In this document: positions 1 through 7,973 of the stretch, in pieces
Layout of the letters: each line of letters opens with the position of its first letter
Position numbering within the stretch: the stretch's first letter is position 1
Source: Maribacter sp. 4G9
Lineage (GTDB): Bacteria; Bacteroidota; Bacteroidia; Flavobacteriales; Flavobacteriaceae
DNA: 64,000 nt
Direction: 5' to 3'
Assembly: GCF_002742265.1 (NCBI RefSeq)
Contig: NZ_MDGL01000193.1
Span: forward strand, 1-64,000
The notes under the pieces: model-generated
Told to the model about the DNA's origin: nothing
Database searches by the model: none
The model's input: the letters and a program-made list of their open reading frames with translations, nothing else
Made by a program: the position numbers and the translations under genes

Positions 1-4
1 GGCC

Positions 5-415
5 ATGGGTACCGTAACGTTAAAGCCACGACTAGGTGAAGGAAGGTATGCGACTATTGATTCTTCTATCATATCTTTGTCAAGAATAAAGTACATAAAG
101 GGTTGTTTTGGTTTGACTTATGTTTCACAACACAAATCTCTGCAACCCTGTCTTTCGATCCAAAAAAAGTTTAAACCACTTCATAAAGAATATGATGTTA
201 GAAAACAAAATAAAGATTATTTCTTTATAATTAAGGACAATAATCTTGTTCTTGTGATGCCTGCAATTTCAGAAGTTCAAATTGGAGATAGTATCTCTAT
301 AGATAGTGGCAATTATGATTTATTTCGTAAAGGAATAAAAATCAAAAAAAATTCAAAACTGACTTATCTTTCTAGTATCTATTATGACAATCCGGATGAA
401 TTTTTAAAAAAGTGA
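5..415 (+). CDS. Hypothetical protein, possibly 5'-truncated by window edge
   Basis: I do not recognise this 136-residue protein. The frame is still open at the first bases of the window, so the real start may lie upstream and the ATG at position 5 may be internal. It has no signal peptide and no obvious membrane segment. The C-terminal half is rich in lysine and aromatic residues and contains a beta-strand-like stretch (FIIKDNNLVLVMPAISEVQI). It ends 3 nt before the ATG of the outer-membrane protein gene at 419, so the two are probably co-transcribed. It sits at the edge of a repeat-scarred accessory region. No function is proposed. Confidence 0.5.
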   Translation: MGTVTLKPRLGEGRYATIDSSIISLSRIKYIKGCFGLTYVSQHKSLQPCLSIQKKFKPLHKEYDVRKQNKDYFFIIKDNNLVLVMPAISEVQIGDSISIDSGNYDLFRKGIKIKKNSKLTYLSSIYYDNPDEFLKK

Positions 416-418
416 CTT

Positions 419-1027
419 ATGATCAGAAACCTCATTTTAACAAAATGTAAAAAGACCTACTTAGTTTTCTTAGTTGTTTTTATTACTGTAAATAGTTTGA
501 TTTCTCAAGAGTCAAATTTTAGTCTGTCATTGAATTATCCATTGACCAATGGTGATAATTATTTTGATCGCAATGACGGTCTTATAGATTTAGGGGTACA
601 ATACCGGTTTATTGATGCAGGTGTAGTTGATTTGGGTATATCCTTAAATGCGGCTTTTTTTAATTTCTCATCAGATTCAGGATTGACAACAACCACTGAA
701 AAATCGCTTTTGCTACAGCCCAGACTTTTTGCTGAATTTAATATTCCTGCTGTCCAAAAGCTTCAGCCATTTTTAGGTTTGGGGTATGCCCTAACGTCTT
801 TTAAAAATGAGTTTTCGACCAGCCAGCAGGTCATCAACAACGATTCAAATTCGGGTGGGCTCAATTTTAATTTTGGACTTTCATACTATATTTTTAAAGG
901 GCTATTTGTTCAGGGGCAGTATGATTATATAAGTAGCAAAAGGGAAGAGGGTACTGTTCCAGACCCAGATGAAAAGTTCTATCAGAAAATCGGCTTGATA
1001 AAGTTAGGGGTAGGCTACAGGTTTTAG
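419..1027 (+). CDS. Outer-membrane beta-barrel family protein
   Basis: This 202-residue protein has an N-terminal hydrophobic export signal (residues about 12-30, cleavage near LISQ-E) followed by alternating polar and hydrophobic strands. It ends in GVGYRF, a C-terminal aromatic signature typical of outer-membrane barrels. The size and the FLGLGYAL and NFGLSYYIF segments suggest a small 8-stranded porin-like or OmpA-type barrel. Specific function is unknown. It follows the hypothetical gene at 5-415 with a 3-nt gap, and downstream lies a broken T9SS-substrate gene and the repeat elements. The family call is by pattern only. Confidence 0.65.
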   Translation: MIRNLILTKCKKTYLVFLVVFITVNSLISQESNFSLSLNYPLTNGDNYFDRNDGLIDLGVQYRFIDAGVVDLGISLNAAFFNFSSDSGLTTTTEKSLLLQPRLFAEFNIPAVQKLQPFLGLGYALTSFKNEFSTSQQVINNDSNSGGLNFNFGLSYYIFKGLFVQGQYDYISSKREEGTVPDPDEKFYQKIGLIKLGVGYRF

Positions 1028-1096
1028 TTGGTTCAAAGTTTTTTGAAAAAAAGCCTGTTCTTTTTTGAATTGTGAAATTTAACTTAAGTCCCAAAC

Positions 1097-1237
1097 TTGA
1101 AGAAACTTTTCCTCTATATCGTATTTATACCATTTATGTTCTCTGCTTACGCCCAAAAGGAGGCAGCGATTTGGTATTTTGGGGAAAATGCGGGTCTTGA
1201 TTTTAATGGAGGAATGTCAGTTCCCGCTCCGCAGTAG
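1097..1237 (+). pseudogene. 5' fragment of a T9SS-substrate/gliding-associated surface protein gene, cut by a repeat element
   Basis: Reading from a TTG at 1097 gives 46 codons: a signal peptide (LKKLFLYIVFIPFMFSAYAQ) followed by KEAAIWYFGENAGLDFNGG. That block is a recognisable start of long Bacteroidota surface proteins that end in T9SS type B sorting domains. The homology stops about where the palindromic element begins (near 1223), and the element supplies an in-frame TAG after the codons for APQ. The remaining coding sequence, expected to be many hundreds of codons, is absent downstream. I read this as a truncated remnant. The start codon is uncertain. Confidence 0.65.
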
Positions 1238-1414
1238 TTGCACTGCTGCGGCAAACAACATAAGAGTAAGTAATTAGCAGTATTGTATTAAACCCGCTCC
1301 CGCTAGTCTGTGACTAGTGGCGTACCGAGTAAGAAGGGCTAGTAGATGAGAGAAATGAGATTTGGGATATTAGAAAAGTGACCTTCCTCTGCAGTAGTAC
1401 AACTACTGCGGAGC
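1223..1414. repeat. Palindromic MITE/REP-like element, copy 1
   Basis: The left arm (1226-1251) is itself a hairpin: CCGCAGTAG and CTGCTGCGG around a TTGCA loop. The core (1293-1390) contains another hairpin (CTAGTC-TGT-GACTAG). The right arm (1391-1414) is the imperfect reverse complement of the left arm over 24 bp. The 98-bp core recurs at 1944-2041 with a single difference (A at 1334, C at 1985). The spacer between left arm and core (1252-1292) is not shared with copy 2. There is no coding capacity, so mobilisation would have to be in trans. Confidence 0.75.
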
Positions 1415-1518
1415 TGGGGTTGTATTCGTCCGCATCGAATTATGTCGAAGCAAACTCGGTATTACCAGAGGTTACAGTGTTGTCACAAATCATGAAGACG
1501 ATATAAGGGCAGTGACCA

Positions 1519-1541
1519 CAGCAGTGCAACTACTGCGGAGC
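1519..1541. repeat. Isolated right arm of the palindromic element
   Basis: Bases 1521-1541 match the right arm of copy 2 (GCAGTGCAACTACTGCGGAG followed by C), but no core or left arm is found beside it. It is probably a remnant of a third copy or a solo hairpin. The 104 nt between copy 1 and this arm (1415-1518) show no gene. Confidence 0.6.
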
Positions 1542-1603
1542 AGGTTAAAATTAATGAAATACCTATTGATTGAAATAGAATTTATGTCATATAATCATTA
1601 TTT

Positions 1604-1900
1604 ATGAATAAAAAAGACGACGCATATAAATTTGTAAATGGTAAAACTCATTCGGAATTATCTGAAAGAGATATTAGAGAAATTTCAGCTATAGTTAAAG
1701 AAATAACAACAGACGGTTTTGCTGAAAAAGCATTATTCTTTTTTAATAAAGTAGTAAGCGAAAATAATTTTTTTGAATCTAGATTAAGAGATTCCTATAA
1801 TCGAAGTATGCTTATTTCAAAATTAAAAACAAAATACCCTACCAAATATAGACTTATTAGTTCAAGAATATTAAATCTTGAAATTTCCGCTCCGCAGTAG
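1604..1900 (+). CDS. Hypothetical 98-aa protein ending inside a repeat
   Basis: I do not recognise this small, charged, mostly helical protein. It has no signal peptide or membrane segment. It starts at an ATG in an AT-rich context, and its composition is lower in GC than the core genes further right. The last codons (SAPQ and the TAG stop) are provided by the left arm of the palindromic element copy 2 at 1887, exactly as in the broken gene at 1097-1237. The natural C-terminus may therefore have been lost or replaced. An orphan immunity-type or cargo gene is conceivable, but nothing in the sequence shows it. Confidence 0.45.
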   Translation: MNKKDDAYKFVNGKTHSELSERDIREISAIVKEITTDGFAEKALFFFNKVVSENNFFESRLRDSYNRSMLISKLKTKYPTKYRLISSRILNLEISAPQ

Positions 1901-2065
1901 TTGTACTGCTGCGGCGCAATGCTGGCGCGAGCAACCATGAACCCCCGCTCCCGCTAGTCTGTGACTAGTGGCGTACCGAGTAAGCAGGGCTAGTAGATGA
2001 GAGAAATGAGATTTGGGATATTAGAAAAGTGACCTTCCTCTGCAGCAGTGCAACTACTGCGGAGC
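1887..2065. repeat. Palindromic MITE/REP-like element, copy 2
   Basis: The left arm is at 1889-1914, the core at 1944-2041 (97 of 98 bp identical to copy 1) and the right arm at 2042-2065. The right arm is the reverse complement of the left arm over 24 bp with one mismatch. The spacer between left arm and core (1915-1943) is 29 nt here against 41 nt in copy 1 and differs in sequence, so arm and core behave as separable modules. It overlaps the end of the 98-aa gene and provides its stop codon. Confidence 0.75.
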
Positions 2066-2273
2066 AGAGGGGAACTTCTTTACGTAATAGAGATAATCAC
2101 ACTCAATTTTAGAAAAGACAAATTGAAAATGTAAAGTTGAATGTAAGGTTTGCTTTCCAGAAGAATACATCGAGAAAGCTCGGAAAGGGACCTGTTCCGT
2201 GAAGCGGAACGGCCGAGTTTCGAGATGGGTTTTACGAAGTAAAAATTCCTGCTGGAAAGTGCACTTTCTTTTG

Positions 2274-2307
2274 CTTCGTTTTCTTTATGCAAGTAAAGAA
2301 AACGAAG
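2274..2307. repeat. 14-bp perfect inverted repeat
   Basis: The arms CTTCGTTTTCTTTA and TAAAGAAAACGAAG flank a 6-nt loop (TGCAAG). It lies between the repeat elements and the terminator at 2360. There is no T-run directly after the second arm, so it is not a typical intrinsic terminator. Confidence 0.6.
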
Positions 2308-2359
2308 GGAAGAACTGCTGCCCGAATCCCGACCCACCCCGTTCCGCTGTCGCGGAACA

Positions 2360-2391
2360 CCCCTCCCTACCTAGGGAGGGGAGTTTTTTTT
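2360..2391 (+). terminator. Intrinsic terminator
   Basis: A perfect 10-bp stem (CCCCTCCCTA/TAGGGAGGGG) with a 2-nt loop is followed by AG and eight T residues (2384-2391). It is the strongest terminator in the left part of the window, yet no intact plus-strand gene ends nearby. The closest is the 98-aa gene ending at 1900, so it may have belonged to a lost gene. Confidence 0.75.
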
Positions 2392-2749
2392 GGTTTTGAT
2401 TAAGGCGATGTAACATAAATTAAAGTTTAGGAAAAAATCAGCCTAGCCTTTTTGGATACTTTTTCGGCAATGGAAAAAGTATCGGACTACAACCTAGATC
2501 GAATGTCTGTTTTAGCCGCTTTGCGAAGTCTGTGATTTGGCAGCAACATGACAAAGCTATTAGTGTGAAGTTTGAAACCTCGCACAGCATTTTACATGAA
2601 CTCGCATAGCAATTTTTGCTTTCAATATCCCAAAATCAAGCCTACGCCAAAAAGCACTTCCACATGAAACTTGTAACAATTCCAACACTAAGAGTACTAA
2701 TAAACACTTACAATTTCGTACATTCAATAATTAACTAAAAACACTAATA

Positions 2750-3697
2750 ATGGGAAACTTCATTTTTATACCGATTGTAATTATTTTAGGGCTGGTGCTA
2801 ATGTCCTTTGTGTTCATTGTAAAGCAGCAAACCGCGGCTATCATAGAAACCTTTGGCAGGTTCAGTAGTATAAGACAATCTGGCCTACAGTTTAAAATAC
2901 CCTTTGTCCAAAGGATTGCGGGAAGATTGAGCCTAAAGATTCAGCAGTTGGACGTAATCATCGAGACCAAGACCTTGGACGATGTTTTCGTTAGGCTAAA
3001 GGTTTCCGTTCAATACCGTGTTATTCGTGAGAAGGTATATGATGCCTTTTACAAATTGGATTATCCGCACGAACAGATTACCTCCTATGTATTTGATGTG
3101 GTGCGGGCCGAAGTGCCAAAAATGAAATTGGATGATGTTTTCGTAAAAAAGGACGACATAGCGTTGGCTGTGAAAGCGGAACTGAACGATGCCATGTTGG
3201 ACTATGGCTTTGATATCATCAAGACTTTGGTAACCGATATTGACCCAGATGCCCAAGTAAAAGCTGCGATGAACCGCATTAATGCCTCGGAAAGGGAAAA
3301 AATAGCGGCCCAATTTGAGGGAGACGCGGCGCGCATCCTTATAGTTGAAAAAGCCAAGGCCGAAGCGGAAAGCAAAAGATTACAGGGACAGGGTATCGCA
3401 GATCAGCGAAGGGAAATTGCCCGTGGTCTGGAGGAATCCGTTGAGGTGTTGAACAAGGTAGGAATCAATTCGCAAGAGGCCTCCGCCTTGATCGTGGTGA
3501 CCCAACACTATGATACCTTACAAAGCATAGGGGAAGAAACGAATACCAACCTTATTCTTTTGCCCAATTCACCCCAGGCCGGCAGTGACATGCTCAATAA
3601 TATGGTGGCCTCGTTTACGGCAAGCAATATGATCGGAGAACAAATGAAAAAGAACCAGGGGGATAAAACCACTGACAAGGGGAGTAGCAAGAAATAA
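2750..3697 (+). CDS. SPFH/band-7 (stomatin/prohibitin-like) membrane protein
   Basis: This 315-residue protein has one N-terminal membrane segment (residues about 3-25) and then a band-7/SPFH domain that begins at QQTAAIIETFGRF, with the typical KIPFVQRI and DDVFVRLKVSVQYR stretches. A charged coiled-coil region follows (EREKIAAQFEGDAARILIVE, AKAEAESKRLQGQ), then a hydrophilic tail. Length and order match the QmcA/HflC-like stomatin group. Such proteins form membrane-anchored oligomeric cages that organise proteases or lipid microdomains. It stands alone: the terminator at 3710 closes it and glnS converges from the other strand. No partner protease is visible nearby, so its specific role is open. 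Confidence 0.88.
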   Translation: MGNFIFIPIVIILGLVLMSFVFIVKQQTAAIIETFGRFSSIRQSGLQFKIPFVQRIAGRLSLKIQQLDVIIETKTLDDVFVRLKVSVQYRVIREKVYDAFYKLDYPHEQITSYVFDVVRAEVPKMKLDDVFVKKDDIALAVKAELNDAMLDYGFDIIKTLVTDIDPDAQVKAAMNRINASEREKIAAQFEGDAARILIVEKAKAEAESKRLQGQGIADQRREIARGLEESVEVLNKVGINSQEASALIVVTQHYDTLQSIGEETNTNLILLPNSPQAGSDMLNNMVASFTASNMIGEQMKKNQGDKTTDKGSSKK

Positions 3698-3709
3698 ATA
3701 TTAAAAATG

Positions 3710-3745
3710 AAAGGTGCGGTAAAAGTATTTGCCGCACCTTTCTTA
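3710..3745 (+). terminator. Intrinsic terminator after the SPFH gene
   Basis: The 10-bp stem AAAGGTGCGG/CCGCACCTTT (3710-3719/3732-3741) flanks a 12-nt loop. A short T-rich tail follows. The stem sits 13 nt after the SPFH stop codon and is roughly symmetrical, so it could also act on the convergent glnS transcript. Confidence 0.65.
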
Positions 3746-3807
3746 CCTTATGAGAAAGCAATTAAGTCCAGCACAGAGAGAAAACCAATCGGTATAGAAA
3801 GGCGCTA

Positions 3808-5496
3808 CTATTCGCTCTTTTGCTGAATTTTGGCCCAAGAATCCCTTAGGCCAACGGTTTTGTTGAAAACCAGATTTTTATCCGATGAATCCTTGTCCAC
3901 GCAAAAATAGCCCATGCGTTGGAACTGAAAACGTTCACCTATTTGGGCCTCCTTCAAACTCGGTTCCACAAATCCGGTAATGACCTCAAGTGAGTTGGGG
4001 TTTATAAATTCCATGAAATCCTTGTCTTTTTGCGTATCCGGACTCTCATGGGTAAACAAACGATCATACAAACGTATTTCTGCCTGTACCGCATGCGATG
4101 TGGAAACCCAATGTAAGGTTCCCTTTACCTTTCGAAGGCTTTCTTCAGTACCACTTCCACTCTTGCTCTTGGGATCATAGGTACATTGCACCTCCACGAT
4201 ATTCCCATTGGTATCTTTGGTGCAGCTTTCCGCCTTTATGATATAGGCGTTTTTTAATCGAACCTCTCCGCCCAACTTCAATCGGAAGAATTTTTTGTTG
4301 GCCTCCTCCTTAAAATCTTCTTTTTCAATATACAATTCCCTTGAAAAAGGAAGTTCCCTAAATCCTAAGGATTCATCCTCCGGACTATTTTCGGCTTCCA
4401 ACCACTCTTCTTTACCTTCCGGATAATTGGTAATGACAACCTTCAAGGGGTCCAAAACACCCATGACCCTGGGCGTAGTTTTGTTTAGGTCTTCACGAAC
4501 ATGGAATTCCAACAAGGAAACATCGATAAGGTTATCCCTTTTTGCGATTCCTATGGTATCTGCAAAATTACGAATGGATTCTGGGGTATACCCTCTTCTT
4601 CGCATGCCCGAAATCGTGGGCATCCTTGGGTCGTCCCAACCTGTCACTACTTTTTCGGCTACCAATTGTGCCAATTTACGCTTACTTACCACGGTATGGC
4701 TTAAATTCCTTCGTGCGAATTCGCGTTGTTTTGGCCGTAATTTAGTGGGGTCATAAACTTGGTCCAAAAACCAATCATAAAGTTCCCTATGAGGTAAAAA
4801 CTCCAAAGTACAAAGGGAATGGGACACCTGCTCTATGTAATCGCTTTCGCCATGGGTCCAGTCGTACATAGGATAAATACACCAATCGGTATTTGTTCTA
4901 TGGTGTGCTCGGTGCAGTACACGGTACATTATAGGGTCCCGCATCAACATGTTCGTGTGGGCCATATCAATTTTGGCCCTTAGTACATGCGATCCTTCCT
5001 CGTGAACACCGTTTTTCATTTCCTCGAACAAGGCAAGATTCTCAGAAACGGTTCTATTTCGGTATGGACTGTTGAATCCCGGCTGTGTTGGGGTCCCTTT
5101 TTGTACCGCCATTTCCTCGGACGTTTGGCTATCCACATAAGCCTTGTCATTTTTGATGAGCTGCACTGCCCAATCGTACAACTGCTGGAAATAATCTGAA
5201 GCATACCGTTCGGTATTCCAATCAAAGCCTAACCAAGAGACGTCTTTTTTGATGGCGTCGACAAATTCCTGCTCCTCCTTGGCGGGATTGGTATCATCAA
5301 ACCTAAGATTTACAGGTGCTTGGTACCTTAGGCCTAAACCAAAATTTAGGCAAATGGAGCTGGCATGGCCAATATGGAGGTAGCCATTGGGCTCTGGCGG
5401 AAACCGAAACCGTAAATCGCTCTTGGCGTATCCTTTTTCCAGATCTTCCTCTATGATTTGTTCAATAAAATTCAAAGACTTCGATGTCTCGTTCAT
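3808..5496 (-). CDS. glnS: Glutaminyl-tRNA synthetase
   Basis: GlnRS charges tRNA-Gln with glutamine in the cytoplasm (class I synthetase). With the ATG at 5496 the protein has 562 residues, normal for the bacterial enzyme. The HIGH motif is at residues 41-44 (GYLHIGHASS), the GlnRS-typical RFPPEPNG precedes it, and the KMSKS-equivalent VVSKRKL is at 269-275. The C-terminal anticodon-binding beta-barrel region is present (VRLKNAYIIKAE, DKNLVFNKTVGL). A TTG five codons upstream (5511) is in frame, but it would lie almost at the predicted transcription start of the TACTTTTG promoter at 5516-5523, so I chose the ATG. Presence of GlnRS suggests direct Gln-tRNA charging. The gene is monocistronic here. 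Confidence 0.97.
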   Translation of the reverse strand: MNETSKSLNFIEQIIEEDLEKGYAKSDLRFRFPPEPNGYLHIGHASSICLNFGLGLRYQAPVNLRFDDTNPAKEEQEFVDAIKKDVSWLGFDWNTERYASDYFQQLYDWAVQLIKNDKAYVDSQTSEEMAVQKGTPTQPGFNSPYRNRTVSENLALFEEMKNGVHEEGSHVLRAKIDMAHTNMLMRDPIMYRVLHRAHHRTNTDWCIYPMYDWTHGESDYIEQVSHSLCTLEFLPHRELYDWFLDQVYDPTKLRPKQREFARRNLSHTVVSKRKLAQLVAEKVVTGWDDPRMPTISGMRRRGYTPESIRNFADTIGIAKRDNLIDVSLLEFHVREDLNKTTPRVMGVLDPLKVVITNYPEGKEEWLEAENSPEDESLGFRELPFSRELYIEKEDFKEEANKKFFRLKLGGEVRLKNAYIIKAESCTKDTNGNIVEVQCTYDPKSKSGSGTEESLRKVKGTLHWVSTSHAVQAEIRLYDRLFTHESPDTQKDKDFMEFINPNSLEVITGFVEPSLKEAQIGERFQFQRMGYFCVDKDSSDKNLVFNKTVGLRDSWAKIQQKSE

Positions 5497-5515
5497 GTTG
5501 TGGTTTTTCAAGCTA

Positions 5516-5523
5516 CAAAAGTA
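5516..5523 (-). promoter_or_regulatory. Candidate -7 promoter element for glnS
   Basis: On the minus strand the sequence reads TACTTTTG, a full match to the Bacteroidota -7 consensus TAnnTTTG, about 20 nt before the glnS ATG. No clean TTTG -33 element is seen at the usual spacing. Confidence 0.45.
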
Positions 5524-5718
5524 GCAAAATTGCCATAAAACCTAAGATTAAAAAAGACTCACCTTGTACAAAATGCGTTTCACAACAAATTTGAATCGGC
5601 CTACAACAATTAATACCCCACGCGCGTTATTTGTGTCATATTTGTTTTGAGTACCAAAGGTTTAAAGTGTTTGACCTACAACATCACTATCATTTGGGGC
5701 ACAAAACGACACATCACT

Positions 5719-7965
5719 ATGAAACAAAATTACAAATCTTACTGCTTGACCCTCATCCTTGTGTTCATGGGCTTCCTACAGCTTTCCGCACAGGCCATCA
5801 TCATCAATGCGCCAGAACCGGCAGACAATCCTAATTTACCTGGTAATTCTGTCTGGGGCTACGTATGTGCCGGAAACGGAGGCTTTAACGAGTACTTTGT
5901 GAACATTACTTGGGCAGGAACGGCAAATGCCGGTAACCAATTTATCCTGGAACTTTCAGATGCCAATGGCAATTTTTCGTCGCCAACCGTATTGGCTACG
6001 ATAACCGACAAGAATGCCACGAACGATTTTGACGTGAGCTTTTCCGTCCCAGACGACACAAGGGGACTTGGATACAAGATGCGCGTACGGAGCACGGATC
6101 CTGTAAAGCTTGGGACGGAATCCCCCGCCTACAACATGTATTACATGGACATCACCAACAATCTTAACATTAGCGAGTTGGGAGACGGTGTACCCCCTGG
6201 AAGTGTGTGCGCCACGGGTCCCATAACACTTCAGGTGGATAACATTCCAAATCCAGAAACCTATCAGTATATTTGGTATAGAAGCGGTACGCTTTTGACC
6301 GGTCAGACCGGACATACATTAAACGTTACCCAAAGTGGTATGTACAACGCCTATGTAGATTACGGGCCAAATTGTACGGGATCAGGAAATACAGATTCCA
6401 ATATTGTAGATGTAACTATTGGCGGAACAGGTGCGGGTATCGCCGTAAACCCTCCTTCAAGGACCATACTTTGTCCTACGGATACGGAAACCTTGTCCAT
6501 AGACCAAACCGATCCATCTTGGAGCTATCAATGGTATAAAAATGACGTTGCCATCATGGGCGCCATTGGCACAACGTTTACCGTGAATGGCGGAGTTGTT
6601 GGATTCGAAGGTGAGTATGCCGTTGAGATATCGGGAATGGGGATATGTACCGAGCGTTCAGCATCCGTAACCATGAACACCCCTGGTTCCTATTCCGTTA
6701 CAAGGGTCAACCCGGCCAATGTAGTATTGCTACCAACCCAGGTACAAACCTTGTCCGTAACTACGGATGCGAATTCCCCAACCTATAAATGGTATAGAAA
6801 TGGCGCTGAGATAACCGGGGAAACAAATAGCTCTTTGAGTGTTACAGAATCGGGGAACTATTATGCCCAAGTAACGGAAACGGGTGGAAGCTGTGGAAGC
6901 AGCAGCAAGAATTCAGAGACCACCGTTGTCGTTACGCCGGCTTCATTTGAGATAGTCCTTGATTATGCCGATACCTACACTTCTTGTGTTTCTACAAGCA
7001 GCGTATTGGAGGTAGCGACCATTAATGCTGTTGCCTCGGACGGAACAAAGACCAATGTAACCCAAGACCTTAAAGATGCCTTTGCCTTTCAATGGCAAAA
7101 GGATGCTTCGGATATCGCGGGACAAACAGGAAGCGCAATCAGCTTGACCTCAAACTTGGAGAATGGAAATTACCGTGTAAATGCGAATATTGATTCATAT
7201 AGCGCAACCTCTAATGTCTTGCCTGTACAATTATTGACCAGTGATACAGTTACTATAAGTAGTACCAGTACGGTTTACTGCAGCGCCAGTGATATTGTAA
7301 CATTAAGTTCTTCATTGGAACTGTCCACAGAAACATACGAGTGGCAATTGGATGGAAGCGCAGTAAGCACTACGGATATGGCGTTAAATGTGTCATCGAC
7401 CGGAACATACCGTTTGGTATTAGACAGGGATGGATGTCAACTTATTTCCAATGAGATCGTTATTTCCCCATTGGATGAAAACCTAATCGCCCTAGAACCT
7501 TCCGGGAACCTTGTAATTCCAGAAGGAACAACGAGAACCGTTAATGCTTCCGGTGGAACCGCATATCGATGGTTGGATGCAAACAATATGGAAATAAGTA
7601 CCTCAGACAGTGCTTCGATTACAGAGCCAGGAACGTACACACTTATAGCGAGTATCGATAATTGTGATATTGTAAGGCAATTTGAGGTATCCATTTTAGA
7701 TACGTTTAAAGTGCCCAATGTCATTACGGTAAACGGTGACGGTATCAACGATCAGTGGGTAATTCCCAATTCATATTCCAACAGGCAAGATGTAAACGTA
7801 ATCATTTACAATGGGCAGGGGGAAGAAATACTTAACGAATTCGATTATAAAAACAATTGGCCGCAGACCTCTACGGCATTTACCAAACAGAACATGGTAT
7901 TCTATTATAAGATTAGAAACGCCAATGAGGTGCTGAAACAGGGCACGATCACCGTAATACGCTAA
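5719..7965 (+). CDS. sprC: SprC-like surface protein with Ig-like repeats and T9SS type B sorting domain
   Basis: The 748-residue protein begins with a signal peptide (residues 1-26, ending LQLSAQA). I start it at the ATG 5719, because the frame extends upstream to a TTG only through unlikely sequence. It contains several Ig-like beta-sandwich repeats, seen as recurring YQWYKND, YKWYRNG and YEWQLDG motifs with cysteine-containing strands. The last 84 residues (about 665-748; VPNVITVNGDGINDQWVIPN) form the gliding-associated CHU_C/T9SS type B sorting domain, so export by the type IX system to the cell surface is expected. The order sprC-sprD-sprB-sprF matches the Flavobacterium johnsoniae gliding locus. 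It is separated from sprD by 8 nt and is surely co-transcribed. The exact role of SprC is poorly defined; it supports the SprB adhesin system. Confidence 0.85.
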   Translation: MKQNYKSYCLTLILVFMGFLQLSAQAIIINAPEPADNPNLPGNSVWGYVCAGNGGFNEYFVNITWAGTANAGNQFILELSDANGNFSSPTVLATITDKNATNDFDVSFSVPDDTRGLGYKMRVRSTDPVKLGTESPAYNMYYMDITNNLNISELGDGVPPGSVCATGPITLQVDNIPNPETYQYIWYRSGTLLTGQTGHTLNVTQSGMYNAYVDYGPNCTGSGNTDSNIVDVTIGGTGAGIAVNPPSRTILCPTDTETLSIDQTDPSWSYQWYKNDVAIMGAIGTTFTVNGGVVGFEGEYAVEISGMGICTERSASVTMNTPGSYSVTRVNPANVVLLPTQVQTLSVTTDANSPTYKWYRNGAEITGETNSSLSVTESGNYYAQVTETGGSCGSSSKNSETTVVVTPASFEIVLDYADTYTSCVSTSSVLEVATINAVASDGTKTNVTQDLKDAFAFQWQKDASDIAGQTGSAISLTSNLENGNYRVNANIDSYSATSNVLPVQLLTSDTVTISSTSTVYCSASDIVTLSSSLELSTETYEWQLDGSAVSTTDMALNVSSTGTYRLVLDRDGCQLISNEIVISPLDENLIALEPSGNLVIPEGTTRTVNASGGTAYRWLDANNMEISTSDSASITEPGTYTLIASIDNCDIVRQFEVSILDTFKVPNVITVNGDGINDQWVIPNSYSNRQDVNVIIYNGQGEEILNEFDYKNNWPQTSTAFTKQNMVFYYKIRNANEVLKQGTITVIR

Positions 7966-7973
7966 AACCAAAC

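Larger units (their letters stand above)
2066..2749. other. Gene-free 684-nt stretch dense in inverted repeats
   Basis: I see no credible gene here. It contains perfect inverted repeats at 2194-2199/2205-2210 (GTTCCG/CGGAAC), 2274-2287/2294-2307 (14-bp arms, TGCAAG loop), 2341-2347/2352-2358 (GTTCCGC/GCGGAAC), the terminator at 2360-2391 and 2455-2464/2474-2483 (GATACTTTTT/AAAAAGTATC). The last 250 nt before the SPFH gene hold no recognisable signal and no clear TAnnTTTG promoter. Confidence 0.6.

Noticed and set aside
1223-2065. CRISPR-like array from the repeated hairpins
   Set aside because: Units are inverted arms plus a long core, with irregular spacing and only two to three copies; there are no regular spacers and no cas genes.
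2080-2399. Short frames on both strands in the hairpin cluster
   Set aside because: They run through perfect inverted repeats and the terminator and show no protein-like features.
5647-5718. Extended N-terminus of SprC from a TTG
   Set aside because: The signal peptide begins at the ATG 5719; the upstream stretch does not resemble a leader and would bury the signal sequence.
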